Of a stretch of DNA of 64,000 nt, positions 17,966 through 27,420 are shown piece by piece (positions within the stretch are counted from its first letter, which is position 1; every line of letters starts with the position of its first letter). Source of the stretch: Promethearchaeota archaeon (GTDB lineage: Archaea > Asgardarchaeota > Lokiarchaeia > Sigynarchaeales > SOKP01). Location of the stretch: positions 27,439 to 91,438 of the forward strand of contig JAHPYY010000159.1 in NCBI GenBank assembly GCA_019058515.1, written 5' to 3'. The position numbers and the translations under genes were made by a program. Below the pieces are notes generated by a model that saw only the letters and a list, made by a program, of their open reading frames with translations, had not been told where the DNA came from and made no database searches.

Positions 17966-19099
17966 ATGTCGTTAAAATTAGAAGATATAAAGGGACTTGG
18001 TAAGAAGACCGTCGAACTATTAACTGATGCAGGAATATCTAGTGTAGAAAAATTAGCTGATAGTAGTCTCGACGATTTATTAGCAATTAAAGGTGTTGGA
18101 AAAGCTTCAGCCCAAAAGTACATTGATAATGCAAAAGAATTATTGGGAAACTCGGAAGAAACTATAACAAATGAAGAACCAGAAACTTCAACTACTGGGG
18201 AAGCTATTTCCGAAGAGAAAGGCATAGAAGAAGCGGTAAAAGAAGAAATAAAAAGAAAAGAAGAAAAAGAAAAGAAGTTAAAGGGAAAAAAGGTCGAAAG
18301 TGGGGATTTCGTTTTAGTAAAAATCACTGCGAAAACGCAAAAAGGAAAGATTTTCAGAGTATCCGCTGTGGAAGACGCGAAAAGAGCGGGGATCTACGAA
18401 GAAGAAAAAGAGAAACAAGGGTATTACACGCCAGAATTCGTGATTGTAGGTAAAAGTGGGTTTGTGAACGAAGGATTGACTGAAACCATTCAAGATATGA
18501 ATTATTTTGAAAAAAAATCCGTACGGATACCCACTACTAAAGCTTTCGGAAAGCGTGATCCTAAAAAAATAGAAAGGATCGGAATAGCTAAGTTTAGAAA
18601 GCTAAACGAGGGAAAAAATCCCGAGATCGGTCAGGATTTTACGAAAAAAGGGCAAGGCACAAGAGGAATAGTTACCAACATCCTTCAAGGAAAAGTAATC
18701 GTAGATTATAATCACCCTTTGGCGGGACAGAGTATTGATTACAATTTGGAAATTATAGACAAAATCGAAACTTTCGAAGATAAAATTAAACATTTTGTAA
18801 TTAATAAGGGAATTCCCGAAGAAACCTTTGCAGAATTCGTAATAAACCATAACAACGAAGATAAAACTATTGAAATCACTATTCCAAAGATGCTTCTCTT
18901 CCAAAATCTAACTTACTTCAAGTTTGGATTAGCAATGGACTTGCAAACACATCTGGCAGACGAGATAAACGATGTAAAATTTATCGAAGTGTATGAAAAA
19001 ATCAATGTTCCAACTCCAGCAGAATCTGTAGCTAAGAAAGTTGAAGAGTATACTAAAGAACAAGAAGAAGATACAAAAAGTACTGGAGAAGCGTCTTAG
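17966..19099 (+). CDS. HhH domain fused to a large archaeal FKBP
   Basis: A 377-residue fusion. Residues 1-62 form paired helix-hairpin-helix motifs (IKGLGKKTVELLTDAG and IKGVGKASAQKYIDNAKELL) of the Rad51/RpoA-type DNA- or protein-binding kind. A highly charged linker of about 50 residues follows. Next comes an archaeal long-form FKBP: SGDFVLVKITAKT, IPTTKAFGKRDPK and the insert-in-flap end DYNHPLAGQSIDYNLEI (about 247-263). A further C-terminal domain follows, as in long FKBPs of methanogens. The FKBP part should act as a peptidyl-prolyl isomerase and folding chaperone in the cytosol. The HhH end is not usual for this family and may recruit it to nucleoprotein or ribosomes; that is inference. 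Confidence 0.75.
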   Translation: MSLKLEDIKGLGKKTVELLTDAGISSVEKLADSSLDDLLAIKGVGKASAQKYIDNAKELLGNSEETITNEEPETSTTGEAISEEKGIEEAVKEEIKRKEEKEKKLKGKKVESGDFVLVKITAKTQKGKIFRVSAVEDAKRAGIYEEEKEKQGYYTPEFVIVGKSGFVNEGLTETIQDMNYFEKKSVRIPTTKAFGKRDPKKIERIGIAKFRKLNEGKNPEIGQDFTKKGQGTRGIVTNILQGKVIVDYNHPLAGQSIDYNLEIIDKIETFEDKIKHFVINKGIPEETFAEFVINHNNEDKTIEITIPKMLLFQNLTYFKFGLAMDLQTHLADEINDVKFIEVYEKINVPTPAESVAKKVEEYTKEQEEDTKSTGEAS

Positions 19100-19109
19100 T
19101 TGTTAGATA

Positions 19110-19838
19110 TTAAGCTGAATTACCTTCTGAAAGAAGTCGGTACAATTTCTTTTTAAAGCTCGTTATGTTGTCAAATTTTATAACGCTAATTCCTAATTGT
19201 TTTGCGGGAATTAAATTTATTAATTTGTCGTCTATGAAGACACAACTTTCTGGTTTTGCGTTTAATTCGTTCAATACATATACATATTTCTTTATATTTG
19301 GTTTTCGGAATCCGATTTCGTTGGATAAGAATATATTGTCGAACAAGTCGTAGAATCCTCTCAATTCGTTGGATTTTGCGTGAATTTCATAAGTATTAGA
19401 CATCAAACTGACCACATATCCAGATCTCTTTAACCGAGATACTACCTCTTGCATTTCGGGAGAAAAATTAGTTAACTGGGTATAATGGTGAAACCATAAT
19501 TCTAAATAATAATCGATATTAGGCTGATTAAGATTTTGATAATTTCTATTATTATCGTGAATATATTTATTAAATATCGCTTCGAGAAAATCTCTCGATG
19601 AGATTCGTCCAGAACCAACCGCCCTTCTTAATTTTCTAATGTAAGGAGAATCTTTCTTATTGGGGATATTAGTGTGGAAATCAGAATTAATAATCGAAAA
19701 CAAATTATCTAAAACATAAGTTTTTTCGACCATAATGCCCCCAAAATCGAAAATAAAATGCTCTATATTTTGAATTTTGACTCTTTTTCCTTCAAACGAA
19801 GATTGTAGCAATATTTTATTATCATTAGTATTTTTCAA
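19110..19838 (-). CDS. HAD-superfamily hydrolase
   Basis: A 242-residue HAD-fold protein. Motif I is IFDFGGIM, with nucleophile D31 but Gly where the second acid (D+2) usually sits. Motif II is LMSNTYE, the motif III lysine is in FRKPNIKKY, and motif IV is SCVFIDDKLINLIPAK. A helical cap lies between motifs I and II. The DFGG form resembles HAD proteins related to epoxide-hydrolase N-terminal domains and some sugar phosphatases, so phosphatase activity may be weak. Its ATG overlaps the stop of the ATP-grasp gene before it by four bases, which points to translational coupling. It probably acts on the product of the two ATP-grasp enzymes, but the substrate is unknown. Confidence 0.75.
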   Translation of the reverse strand: MKNTNDNKILLQSSFEGKRVKIQNIEHFIFDFGGIMVEKTYVLDNLFSIINSDFHTNIPNKKDSPYIRKLRRAVGSGRISSRDFLEAIFNKYIHDNNRNYQNLNQPNIDYYLELWFHHYTQLTNFSPEMQEVVSRLKRSGYVVSLMSNTYEIHAKSNELRGFYDLFDNIFLSNEIGFRKPNIKKYVYVLNELNAKPESCVFIDDKLINLIPAKQLGISVIKFDNITSFKKKLYRLLSEGNSA

Positions 19839-20644
19839 ATATGTTCCCCATTTGAATGGGATTCGAATTCTCCTAGAATAATCTCACAAATCGAGCTAAC
19901 GGGATCTTTAGCGCATTTCCAATTAGAAAACTCTGGAAATATTCCTACATCTACTACATATATGTCATTAGTGCTTTGTTCTATTACTATGTCGATATGG
20001 CCAAAGTTGATCTTATCTACTTCTCTCCAATTCGTTATCAGTTCTTGAATTTCCTTTGTTACGGAAACCAATTTCATCTCTGCGTGTTCATTCGATAATG
20101 GTGGCTTTTCGAGTACGCAAATAGCGTCTTCAATAAAGTAGACGATATAATGGATTCCGTTAATATATTTCTCGAGATAAAGCATATTATCACCATATGA
20201 TAGGAGTTCGTCGCGGGATTCTATTATTTTGATTCCTTTACTTCCAGACCCCATTAATGGTTTAAGAAGCAATGGAAACTTATGAGAATCTAATGACTTT
20301 CCCAAGGTTTTACCAGTACCCATGATGTAGTTTGGAAGATTCCCACCGAAATTTTTGACTAAGTAGTGTACATCTACCCTATTCCTCGTTTTAAACGCGT
20401 AATTAGGGTCAGGAAACACAAACATCGAATTATGCTTTAAGAAATATCCCGCGTAAAGGAAAATCAGTGATTTTGACTTCAAAACGAAAAAATCGTTATT
20501 TTCTAACAACTCGTTTGCGATCAAGAGATTCTTAGGCGTATATATGTTGACGGTTAAATCTTTTTCTTTGAAATACTTTAACATTTTGGAAGAAAAACGA
20601 TTCTTGTTCGTGCTTTCACTTTTAGTTAGTATTCCTATATTCAT
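19835..20644 (-). CDS. ATP-grasp enzyme, RimK-like (first of three)
   Basis: An ATP-grasp protein of about 269 residues. The glycine-rich ATP loop GSGSKGIKIIESRDEL follows the substrate-side strand LLLKPLM. YLEKYINGIHYIVYF carries the ATP-grasp Glu, and the C-terminal metal site is YVVDVGIFPEF. I prefer the ATG at 20644 over the GTG at 20656, because AAGGTGA lies just upstream at a good distance and the protein then begins MNIGILTKSEST. The gene sits between a second ATP-grasp gene and a HAD gene in a tight operon. Such enzymes ligate amino acids to carboxylates or phosphorylate small molecules. The chemistry here is not predictable; the nearby Ino1 hints at inositol derivatives. Confidence 0.75.
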   Translation of the reverse strand: MNIGILTKSESTNKNRFSSKMLKYFKEKDLTVNIYTPKNLLIANELLENNDFFVLKSKSLIFLYAGYFLKHNSMFVFPDPNYAFKTRNRVDVHYLVKNFGGNLPNYIMGTGKTLGKSLDSHKFPLLLKPLMGSGSKGIKIIESRDELLSYGDNMLYLEKYINGIHYIVYFIEDAICVLEKPPLSNEHAEMKLVSVTKEIQELITNWREVDKINFGHIDIVIEQSTNDIYVVDVGIFPEFSNWKCAKDPVSSICEIILGEFESHSNGEHI

Positions 20645-20659
20645 CGGATGTTTCACCTT

Positions 20660-21478
20660 CTACATTTTTGCTTCTTTTTTTAAGAACTTATATACCAACT
20701 CTGAACCATTTTTTATGTAATTAAAATTAGGAGTACTATTCACATCAGTTAAATAGTAGGTTCCACTCTTATCTTTTAAAAAATCCATTGAGCAAATTTT
20801 CAAGCCTAGGATATTCATTACCTTTAAAGCAGTAGTTTCAATTTCAGGAATATGGTTTATTTCACGACGAGATTCCATTTTATTAGGGTTAACAAGTATT
20901 GGAAGCTGCTTGAAAAAAAGAATCTTATCTCCAATAGCGTAAAATTTATACTCCCACTTGCTTTTAATGAATTGTTGGTAATAAACAAACGAATTATAAG
21001 ACTTGGATTCGGATTCTTCTAGCGCTCTTCCGTCAATTACTTGCAATTTACCATGCTTTTTTTTGATTTGGGGTGAAAACGCGTAATTTTTTTGATCGAT
21101 TAGGTTTTTTGCGATATAATTTTCATAGGGAGGAGATTGTTCCTGAGGGATTAGACAAAAATTAGGTACGGGTATATTTTTAGATTTAAGGAGGGTACTG
21201 TTAATAAACCTATGCATTGCAATCCAAATTCCGCGTGAAGAGTTATAAATTGGAATCGAAGTGGTTCGTTCTACTAATTTTGCAAAACTTAAGATGAGAT
21301 CTCCTTTCCCTTTTATAAAAAACACATCTTCAGTAAACCTATTGTACTCAATGTTAAATAGAAAGTCCTCCTCAATATAAACTTTAAATTCACATTTCCT
21401 TTTTAAGTAATTTAGAAAGGGAGATAATTTCCTCTCCCTATGATACAGATCCGTAATGATACCAATTTTAAGTGACAT
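20660..21478 (-). CDS. ATP-grasp enzyme, RimK-like (second of three)
   Basis: An ATP-grasp protein of about 272 residues beginning MSLKIGIITDLYHRERK. The ATG at 21478 is preferred over an upstream TTG that would add six residues. Visible are SRGIWIAMHRFINSTLLKSK (typical lead-in of RimK-like proteins), the conserved YYQQFIKSKWEYKFYAIGD strand and the C-terminal metal site YYLTDVNSTPNF with the family Asp and Asn. The glycine-rich loop is short and poorly conserved, so the ATP grip may differ. The next gene begins about 15 bases downstream on the same strand. Its promoter shares the gap at 21479-21670 with the divergent third ATP-grasp gene. Confidence 0.7.
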   Translation of the reverse strand: MSLKIGIITDLYHRERKLSPFLNYLKRKCEFKVYIEEDFLFNIEYNRFTEDVFFIKGKGDLILSFAKLVERTTSIPIYNSSRGIWIAMHRFINSTLLKSKNIPVPNFCLIPQEQSPPYENYIAKNLIDQKNYAFSPQIKKKHGKLQVIDGRALEESESKSYNSFVYYQQFIKSKWEYKFYAIGDKILFFKQLPILVNPNKMESRREINHIPEIETTALKVMNILGLKICSMDFLKDKSGTYYLTDVNSTPNFNYIKNGSELVYKFLKKEAKM

Positions 21479-21670
21479 TTTTGCGGTGCATCGCAAAGTG
21501 GTAGTGTAGATAAATTTAATTAAGGAATTATCCTACTAAAATTGTTTGTAACAATCGCAAACACCATCACTATTAACTCTCTTACATAGATGTACATATA
21601 TGTCGACAATAAATATAAATATATTAACTAAATATAATATAGGTATAAGGTTAGGTTTCTTGCAAAGAAT

Positions 21671-22576
21671 ATGGTAATTTTTTCAAGAAAAATCTATATT
21701 GGATCGATTTGTAATCGCGATTACGAACTGCTCCATCAGTTAAAGCAGTTTTGTAAACTAAATTATAATGTATCTATCGTCAACCTACTGAACAGTCGAA
21801 ACGAATTCGATCCCAAAACTCTTAAAAAAAAGTTAAAAAAGTATCCAATATCGTTTATAATTTTAAAGCTCCTCTCAGACAAAAGGAATAAATTCTTATA
21901 TAGTACGCTGAAGGCTATAAATCCCAATATATCTTTGTTGAATAGTTTAAATTCGGTTCAGATCTGCGAAAGTAGAAGAAATACATTTTATTTGATAGAG
22001 CAACGATCTAGGAAGCTGAATATACCTTGTACTTTCTATTCTATAGATGAGTCTACTCAAGCTCTTCAAAAAGGAATTCCAATAATTGTTAAACTTGATG
22101 TTCACAACGCACCGTTCATTGAAAAAGAGGACCGAATCGTTGGTATCGCAAGAAATGTTAAAGAATTTCAAGCCCTCATTTCTAATTTTGAAGAACGAGA
22201 GCTATTTTTCCAAGAATACTTGGGGAAATTTGAAAAAGTACATAAAGTATACATTATTGACAGATGGACCGTATGTATAACATCTCCAAACCGGCTTTTA
22301 CAAAACCCCAGTCCTAAAGATTTAATCCATGTCAGAGAGCCTATTGATCCCCAACTAAAAAGACGGATATTAAGGCTTGGGAAAAAATTGAAAATGCCAA
22401 TATTTGGTATCGACTATATTTTAAAGGATGATGTTCCTTACATAGTAGATGTTAACGACTTCCCTAGTTTTAGACATATCCCTGAAGCAGTCAGCTTAAT
22501 ATCTGATTATATTTATCAAGTGTTGAGCTCAAGAATGTTAACTCAGAAAACTAAAGCAACAATTAGTGGAATATAA
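21671..22576 (+). CDS. ATP-grasp kinase resembling inositol phosphate kinases (third of three)
   Basis: A 301-residue ATP-grasp protein. FFQEYLGKFEKVHKVYIIDR corresponds to the hinge and lysine strand of ITPK-type inositol phosphate kinases (QxFxxHxxxxxKVxVVG). The metal-binding end IVDVNDFPSFRHIPEAVSL matches the ITPK pattern DINxFPGYxxVPE. KMPIFGIDYILKDD precedes it, as in ITPK proteins. Expected reaction: ATP-dependent phosphorylation of an inositol phosphate or similar polyol phosphate. It is divergent from the two RimK-like genes and convergent with inositol-1-phosphate synthase, whose stop is 36 bases away. A RimK-like ligase with another substrate is the alternative. Confidence 0.65.
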   Translation: MVIFSRKIYIGSICNRDYELLHQLKQFCKLNYNVSIVNLLNSRNEFDPKTLKKKLKKYPISFIILKLLSDKRNKFLYSTLKAINPNISLLNSLNSVQICESRRNTFYLIEQRSRKLNIPCTFYSIDESTQALQKGIPIIVKLDVHNAPFIEKEDRIVGIARNVKEFQALISNFEERELFFQEYLGKFEKVHKVYIIDRWTVCITSPNRLLQNPSPKDLIHVREPIDPQLKRRILRLGKKLKMPIFGIDYILKDDVPYIVDVNDFPSFRHIPEAVSLISDYIYQVLSSRMLTQKTKATISGI

Positions 22577-22612
22577 ATAAAATAAAACAGTAGAGAGTTC
22601 TATTGTTAGTAC

Positions 22613-23707
22613 TTAGTTTTCTCTTTCACCCTCGAGAAACTGAACTAATCGCTTTTTAGCTTCTATGTCATCAAGTTGGATGGGAGGATGTTTATTGAAA
22701 AACGAGCACGCTGAATGTAGAACGCCACTTACTCCCCTATCTTTCGCAATTTTCGACACTCGAATGCAATCGACGATTATTCCAGCTGAATTGTTTCCAT
22801 CTTCCACGAACATAGTGATGTCAATTCTCACGGGAGCACCCCCAAAAATCCTGCCTTCTAAGCGCATGTACGCCTCTTTTTGGTTTTTAAGGAAGGGAAT
22901 GTAATCTACAGCAGAGATTTGGCAATTAACTTCCTCTTTATTGTCCAGATTCGCGATTACAGATTCGGTTTTTGATTGTCGTTTACCTTCCTCGTATCTT
23001 AGCTTTCCGTTAGCCATAGGGGTTAATAGATTGCAAAAGTCGCTAGAACCACCCCAATCCAACTGGATCGTGTTGTCTAAGATCGCACCACGCATAGGAA
23101 ACAAATTTGCTAAAGAGCGGTGGATTATCGTAGCGCCAATCTGGCTCTTGACATCGTCCCCGATCAATGATACACCCTCTTCTTTAGCCCTATTTACGAT
23201 TTCATCGTCTTTAGTGACATGAGAGGGCATTCCGTTTACTATTGAGCATCCCGCATTGATTCCACATAATGCATAATATTTAACGGATTCGTGAGACCCT
23301 GTTGGCAAAAGAATTACGAGTACATCAACCTCTTTGCTTTTTAATTCAGAAACTACATCTTGTACGGGTTGAGTGTCTGAAACGGGCACGATATGCTTAA
23401 TATTACTATTTAATCCGTCTAATACGGGTCCCTTTATTACGGGAGCGTTTAAATTCTCCGGACTGTGAAAAATTTTGTTACAATTTGGCTCTTCGAAAAT
23501 AGCCTCGCTTAAATCCTTACCTATCTTGTTAGAATTAACTTCAATGCCTAAAACAAAATTAATATCCTGAACCCTGTATTGAGTAATCTCTGGCAAAATG
23601 CCAATTGCACGTTCGGGATATCGCTTATAAAGCTCAACGCCTTGTACTAAAGCGCTAGCTACATCACCTACTCCTACCAGTGCTACGTTGATATTTTTAG
23701 TAGCCAT
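22613..23707 (-). CDS. ino1: Inositol-3-phosphate synthase
   Basis: A 364-residue enzyme that isomerises glucose 6-phosphate to 1L-myo-inositol 1-phosphate using tightly bound NAD. The nucleotide fold is at residues 8-22 (VALVGVGDVASALVQG). The family signature IGDDVKSQIGATIIHRSL is intact, followed by LDWGGSSDFCNL and the lysine-bearing RQSKTESVI. Archaea use the product mainly for archaetidylinositol lipids and sometimes compatible solutes. The length matches the archaeal/mycobacterial short form rather than the roughly 530-residue eukaryotic one. Its neighbours are three ATP-grasp enzymes and a HAD protein, which could elaborate inositol phosphates further. Confidence 0.92.
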   Translation of the reverse strand: MATKNINVALVGVGDVASALVQGVELYKRYPERAIGILPEITQYRVQDINFVLGIEVNSNKIGKDLSEAIFEEPNCNKIFHSPENLNAPVIKGPVLDGLNSNIKHIVPVSDTQPVQDVVSELKSKEVDVLVILLPTGSHESVKYYALCGINAGCSIVNGMPSHVTKDDEIVNRAKEEGVSLIGDDVKSQIGATIIHRSLANLFPMRGAILDNTIQLDWGGSSDFCNLLTPMANGKLRYEEGKRQSKTESVIANLDNKEEVNCQISAVDYIPFLKNQKEAYMRLEGRIFGGAPVRIDITMFVEDGNNSAGIIVDCIRVSKIAKDRGVSGVLHSACSFFNKHPPIQLDDIEAKKRLVQFLEGEREN

Positions 23708-23969
23708 TATACTTCTATAATTAAATTATCATATTTAAATCATTTTAAATACTTGAAGTGTTTCAATGTATTTTCGTTGGAATAAAGAAAGATTACGACG
23801 GTTAACTAGGATATTCCTCTTCTTGGAAAATATTAAACCTTTAAATTAAGATAAGACTAAAAATAATATTAAAAAATTAAAATAAATCGGTATTGGGTAT
23901 TGGAGTTAGAAGATAAAAAGATTTACATCTCATTTTCACCTTACATTAACTATTATCACTCCTATCGAG

Positions 23970-24591
23970 GGGATTCGCTATTGATTGTTTTGAACGCGCC
24001 GAACTTGATAGTCTTGAAGAAGAAAAAAAAGCTGTCGTTTTCGGATTAGGACCAATTGGCTTGATTCTTACCCAAATCTTGCTTACTAACGGAATTGAAG
24101 TCGCTACGTCCGAATCCTATTACACATAAAAGAAATTTGGCAGAAAAATGGGGCGCTAAGGTGTATAATCCTAACAGTTATTCGAGACCTACTCATGGAA
24201 ATTACTACATTGTCGATCAAATTAAAAAAGATTTCGGAGAAGCTCACGCTGCGTTCGAAATGATTGGTTATAATTAAAATTTATTAGATGCAATCGATGT
24301 GGTTAAATCCGGTATAGAGTAGTCGTATTTGGAGCGTAAAAAATGCAGTATATACCATATATAAATTGTCGCAAAAAGGGGATAGAGTTGGTGTATCCTG
24401 AAGCAATGGTAAATTCAAGGGTAGACAAAGACTACTGAGATGAAGCTTTAGATTTAATAGCGAGTAAAACATTAGACCTAAATAGCTTAATAACCAAAAG
24501 AATAACTTTAGAAGATGCTCTGGATGCTTTTAGGTATTACAACCGCGAAGAGTGGATAAAAATAATAGTCGACCCTCAAAGATTACCCTAG
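23970..24591 (+). pseudogene. Decayed zinc-type (MDR) alcohol dehydrogenase
   Basis: Three frame-disrupted pieces together read like the middle and end of a medium-chain dehydrogenase. The Rossmann strand AVVFGLGPIGLILTQILLTNG (roughly 24031-24093) ends in a stop. The frame then shifts to HKRNLAEKWGAKVYNP and FGEAHAAFEMIGYN, stops again, and further stops interrupt the following catalytic-domain part. The last piece, SLITKRITLEDALDAFRYY, ends at the TAG at 24589-24591. The zinc-binding N-terminal domain is not recognisable. At least one frameshift and several nonsense codons make it non-functional. The original enzyme may have been a polyol, threonine or glucose dehydrogenase. Confidence 0.75.
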
Positions 24592-24693
24592 GATTAAAAT
24601 TTAATAAATTTTATCGATTTTTAAATCGAAAGAAAACTTAAATTTCGAATTGCTTATTTCTGCTTATAGATTGAGTATATACTTAAACTGATA

Positions 24694-25611
24694 ATGCAAT
24701 TTACTTCTGGGATCGATATCCATCAACATCATTTTCCTCCAGAATATGTTAAAACCTTAAATAAGTTAAAAATACCAGTCCCTTTATGGAGCGAGAAAAA
24801 CACTTTAAAGTTTTTAGACCGCTTTAAAATAGAAACTGCGTTAATCTCAATAAGCTCGCCAGGCGTATATTTCGGAAACAAGCTCTATGCCGCTAAATTG
24901 GCTCGTATATGCAATAATTCCGCACATAACCTTATTAGAAAATATCCCAAACGCTTTGGGGCGTTTGCTTCGTTACCTTTACCAGATGTGGAAGCTTCTA
25001 TAGAGGAACTCGAATATGCGTTAGATTCACTCCACTTGGACGGAGTAAGCCTGTTGTCCAACATTAATGGAATATATTTGGGGGATCCCACTCACGACGA
25101 TTTATTTTTAGAATTAAATCAGCGTAAAACTATTGTATTTATTCACCCCAATCATCCCCCTAATGGTAGTTTAAGGACTAAGAATCCTAAATCGATGCTT
25201 GAATTTGAGTTTGACACTACAAGAACCGTAAATAACTTAATACAAAATGAAGTATTCAATAAATTTCCTAACGTGAAATTTATCATAGCGCACGCCGGAG
25301 GTACAGTACCTTACCTCCATTGGAAGATCTCTAGGGGAGAGGTTAAAATTATCGAGGAGTTAAAAAACCTTTACTATGATTTAGCTCTTTCTGCCAATCC
25401 TGCAGTCTTTAGTTGTTTGAAGGAATTTCTTACTTCTTCACACATGCTTTACGGTAGTGATTACCCTTTTCTTCCCGAAGCATTAATTCATGAATTGATT
25501 CAAAACTTAAGTAGGTATAGAGGGTTTACCTTGAAGGTAAAAGCGAAGATCATTAATAAAAACGCAATCGAATTGTTTCCAAGATTCAAAGAATTGATCC
25601 AAATTCCATAA
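24694..25611 (+). CDS. Amidohydrolase family protein (ACMSD-like)
   Basis: A 305-residue TIM-barrel amidohydrolase of the amidohydrolase-2 group that includes ACMSD and related decarboxylases. The metal-binding HxH sits in GIDIHQHHFPPEY. A further histidine is in VFIHPNHPPNGS, FIIAHAGGTVPYL supplies another, and the catalytic Asp is in YGSDYPF. A metal-dependent hydrolysis or decarboxylation in the cytosol is expected; the substrate cannot be named. It lies just downstream of the degraded dehydrogenase and may once have belonged to the same catabolic unit. The ATG start follows a TATA-like stretch near 24670. Confidence 0.8.
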   Translation: MQFTSGIDIHQHHFPPEYVKTLNKLKIPVPLWSEKNTLKFLDRFKIETALISISSPGVYFGNKLYAAKLARICNNSAHNLIRKYPKRFGAFASLPLPDVEASIEELEYALDSLHLDGVSLLSNINGIYLGDPTHDDLFLELNQRKTIVFIHPNHPPNGSLRTKNPKSMLEFEFDTTRTVNNLIQNEVFNKFPNVKFIIAHAGGTVPYLHWKISRGEVKIIEELKNLYYDLALSANPAVFSCLKEFLTSSHMLYGSDYPFLPEALIHELIQNLSRYRGFTLKVKAKIINKNAIELFPRFKELIQIP

Positions 25612-25731
25612 ATTTAAGATTTCTTTTTTAAAATAAATCCGATCGTGCATTCCACCAAAATTGTTAGAAATTTTATCGAAAAAAACCTTATTTAACAAAA
25701 AAATAAAAAAGAATTAAAAATTACAGCAAAG

Positions 25732-27018
25732 TTATTCCACACTAGTTAGAGTCTCCTTCACATACAAGAAGAATGGAATCGAGAGCAAGAAAAATATAGC
25801 ACCTAAAACAAATATCCAAGGCAAACCTAACAATTCTGCGATAATACCTCCTGCAAATGCTCCTATGATCTGAGATATCGTGTATACTATGTTGAAAATG
25901 CCGTAAAATTTGCCCCGCTTATCTTCTGGTAAGGTATCTTGAGCCCAAGCATTGGTAATAGTGTCGACTCCAAGCAATCCAACTAGTATAAAAGGGACAA
26001 GAACTACAAACAAAATAAAATTTATATTACCATTCGTTTCGACAAACAACATTAAAATGTAGGCAATTGAAACTATTATTAAAATGAGAGGTAAAAATTT
26101 TTTCCTACCAAATTTATCTGCCAACTTTCCTAATACGATAACCAATGGAAAGAGAATTATAAAACCACCTGCGATAGCAATAAGTAATTCAATTGTACTT
26201 AATGCTAATGTTAGTAGATATATGAACAAGAAAGGCATTATCGCTGAAATTCCTGATTGAAAAACAATAGCTGCTAGAGTTATTTTGAAGAAATTCTTCT
26301 GTTCTTTTAATTGCTTGAAATCAAAAGTCTCTTTTAATTCTACCATAAATTTCTTCTTTTCTGGGAATTCTGACATTGGAGGTTCTTTGATAAATGTAAA
26401 TCCTACTATATTACAAACCATGTAAAACACCCCTCCAATAGTCAATAATATGAAATGCCCTTGCTGTCCAATTATGGTTCCTCCTTGCGGATCAGTTTCG
26501 CCGAATAGTGCATCGCCAAGCAAAAAGAAAGCTAAAGCAATAATTAACCCTATATAGGATATAGCCTGAACGATTCCATTGGCCCTTCCTCTCTTTTCTA
26601 ATTCTACGACATCAGGAATTATAGCTCTTTGTGAAACACTAACTGCGTTTGAAGTAACTCCAATGAGTAGAACATCAATTATAACACAAAGTAGATAATC
26701 GGTAGATAATCCGTACAACATCATCCCTATCCCAGCGAATATAGCGAATAATAAATATGGTCTTCTTCTACCAAACTTTGTACGGGTATTGTCACTTACG
26801 ATTCCCCATACAAAGTTCATAATCAATCCAACCGTTGCCGATAACGCTACCATTATAGAAACGAAAATTGCCGATAATCCTAAAACGTGGTTTATATACG
26901 TATTAAAGATATTTTGCTCAAAAAAGAAAAAGATCCTATCTGATGCCCAGAGTAATCCGATAAGTAACACTTGAACAAGTAATACCTTTCCAAAACCTTT
27001 TTGTTTTTCTTCACTCAT
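25732..27018 (-). CDS. MFS/GPH-type transporter
   Basis: A 428-residue, twelve-helix transporter of the major facilitator superfamily, closest in pattern to the GPH (glycoside-pentoside-hexuronide) cation symporter group. The motif-A region reads SDNTRTKFGRRRPYLLFAI, characteristic of that group (D-x-T-x-T-x-x-GRRRP). The C-terminal half has LADKFGRKKFLPL and DTLPEDKRGKFYGIFNIVY. It is expected to import a sugar or related organic solute with a cation. A remnant of a similar transporter lies directly upstream on the same strand. Confidence 0.85.
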   Translation of the reverse strand: MSEEKQKGFGKVLLVQVLLIGLLWASDRIFFFFEQNIFNTYINHVLGLSAIFVSIMVALSATVGLIMNFVWGIVSDNTRTKFGRRRPYLLFAIFAGIGMMLYGLSTDYLLCVIIDVLLIGVTSNAVSVSQRAIIPDVVELEKRGRANGIVQAISYIGLIIALAFFLLGDALFGETDPQGGTIIGQQGHFILLTIGGVFYMVCNIVGFTFIKEPPMSEFPEKKKFMVELKETFDFKQLKEQKNFFKITLAAIVFQSGISAIMPFLFIYLLTLALSTIELLIAIAGGFIILFPLVIVLGKLADKFGRKKFLPLILIIVSIAYILMLFVETNGNINFILFVVLVPFILVGLLGVDTITNAWAQDTLPEDKRGKFYGIFNIVYTISQIIGAFAGGIIAELLGLPWIFVLGAIFFLLSIPFFLYVKETLTSVE

Positions 27019-27156
27019 TTTTTTTCACTAATTATTATTAAATTTGTGTTGTATTAGTATGTAGTTCATCCTTCCTCCTTATAAAAGTATATCAAAATTA
27101 AGATAAACCGAAAGTCTTGAAATTTATCAAAAAAGTAAATATTAAGTAAATGGCGA

Positions 27157-27400
27157 TTATTCAGTTTTCGTAATTGGAACAAGAATCTCCTTAACTTTAA
27201 GGAAAAAAGGTACTGATAACAAGAAAAATATTGGAGCAAACGAAAATGTCCACTGAAGGCCCAAATATGTCGCGATGGTTACACCAAACCATCTGCTTAC
27301 GACTTTTGCGTCAGCAAACACAATATTGGTGAATCCCAAGAATTGTCCTCGTTTTTCCTCGGGAAGTAAATAATCGCAGTTATTAAGAAAATTAGACTCT
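27157..27400 (-). pseudogene. C-terminal remnant of a second MFS transporter
   Basis: About 80 codons read LLPEEKRGQFLGFTNIVFAD and then end with IFFLLSVPFFLKVKEIL before a stop at 27157. The intact neighbour has the equivalent LPEDKRGKFYGIFNIVY and ends FFLLSIPFFLYVKETL. The frame has no credible start and begins abruptly where the next upstream gene on this strand ends (27421). It is best read as the surviving tail of a tandem duplicate. Confidence 0.7.
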
Positions 27401-27420
27401 TACTCAAACTCTTAAGTGAT

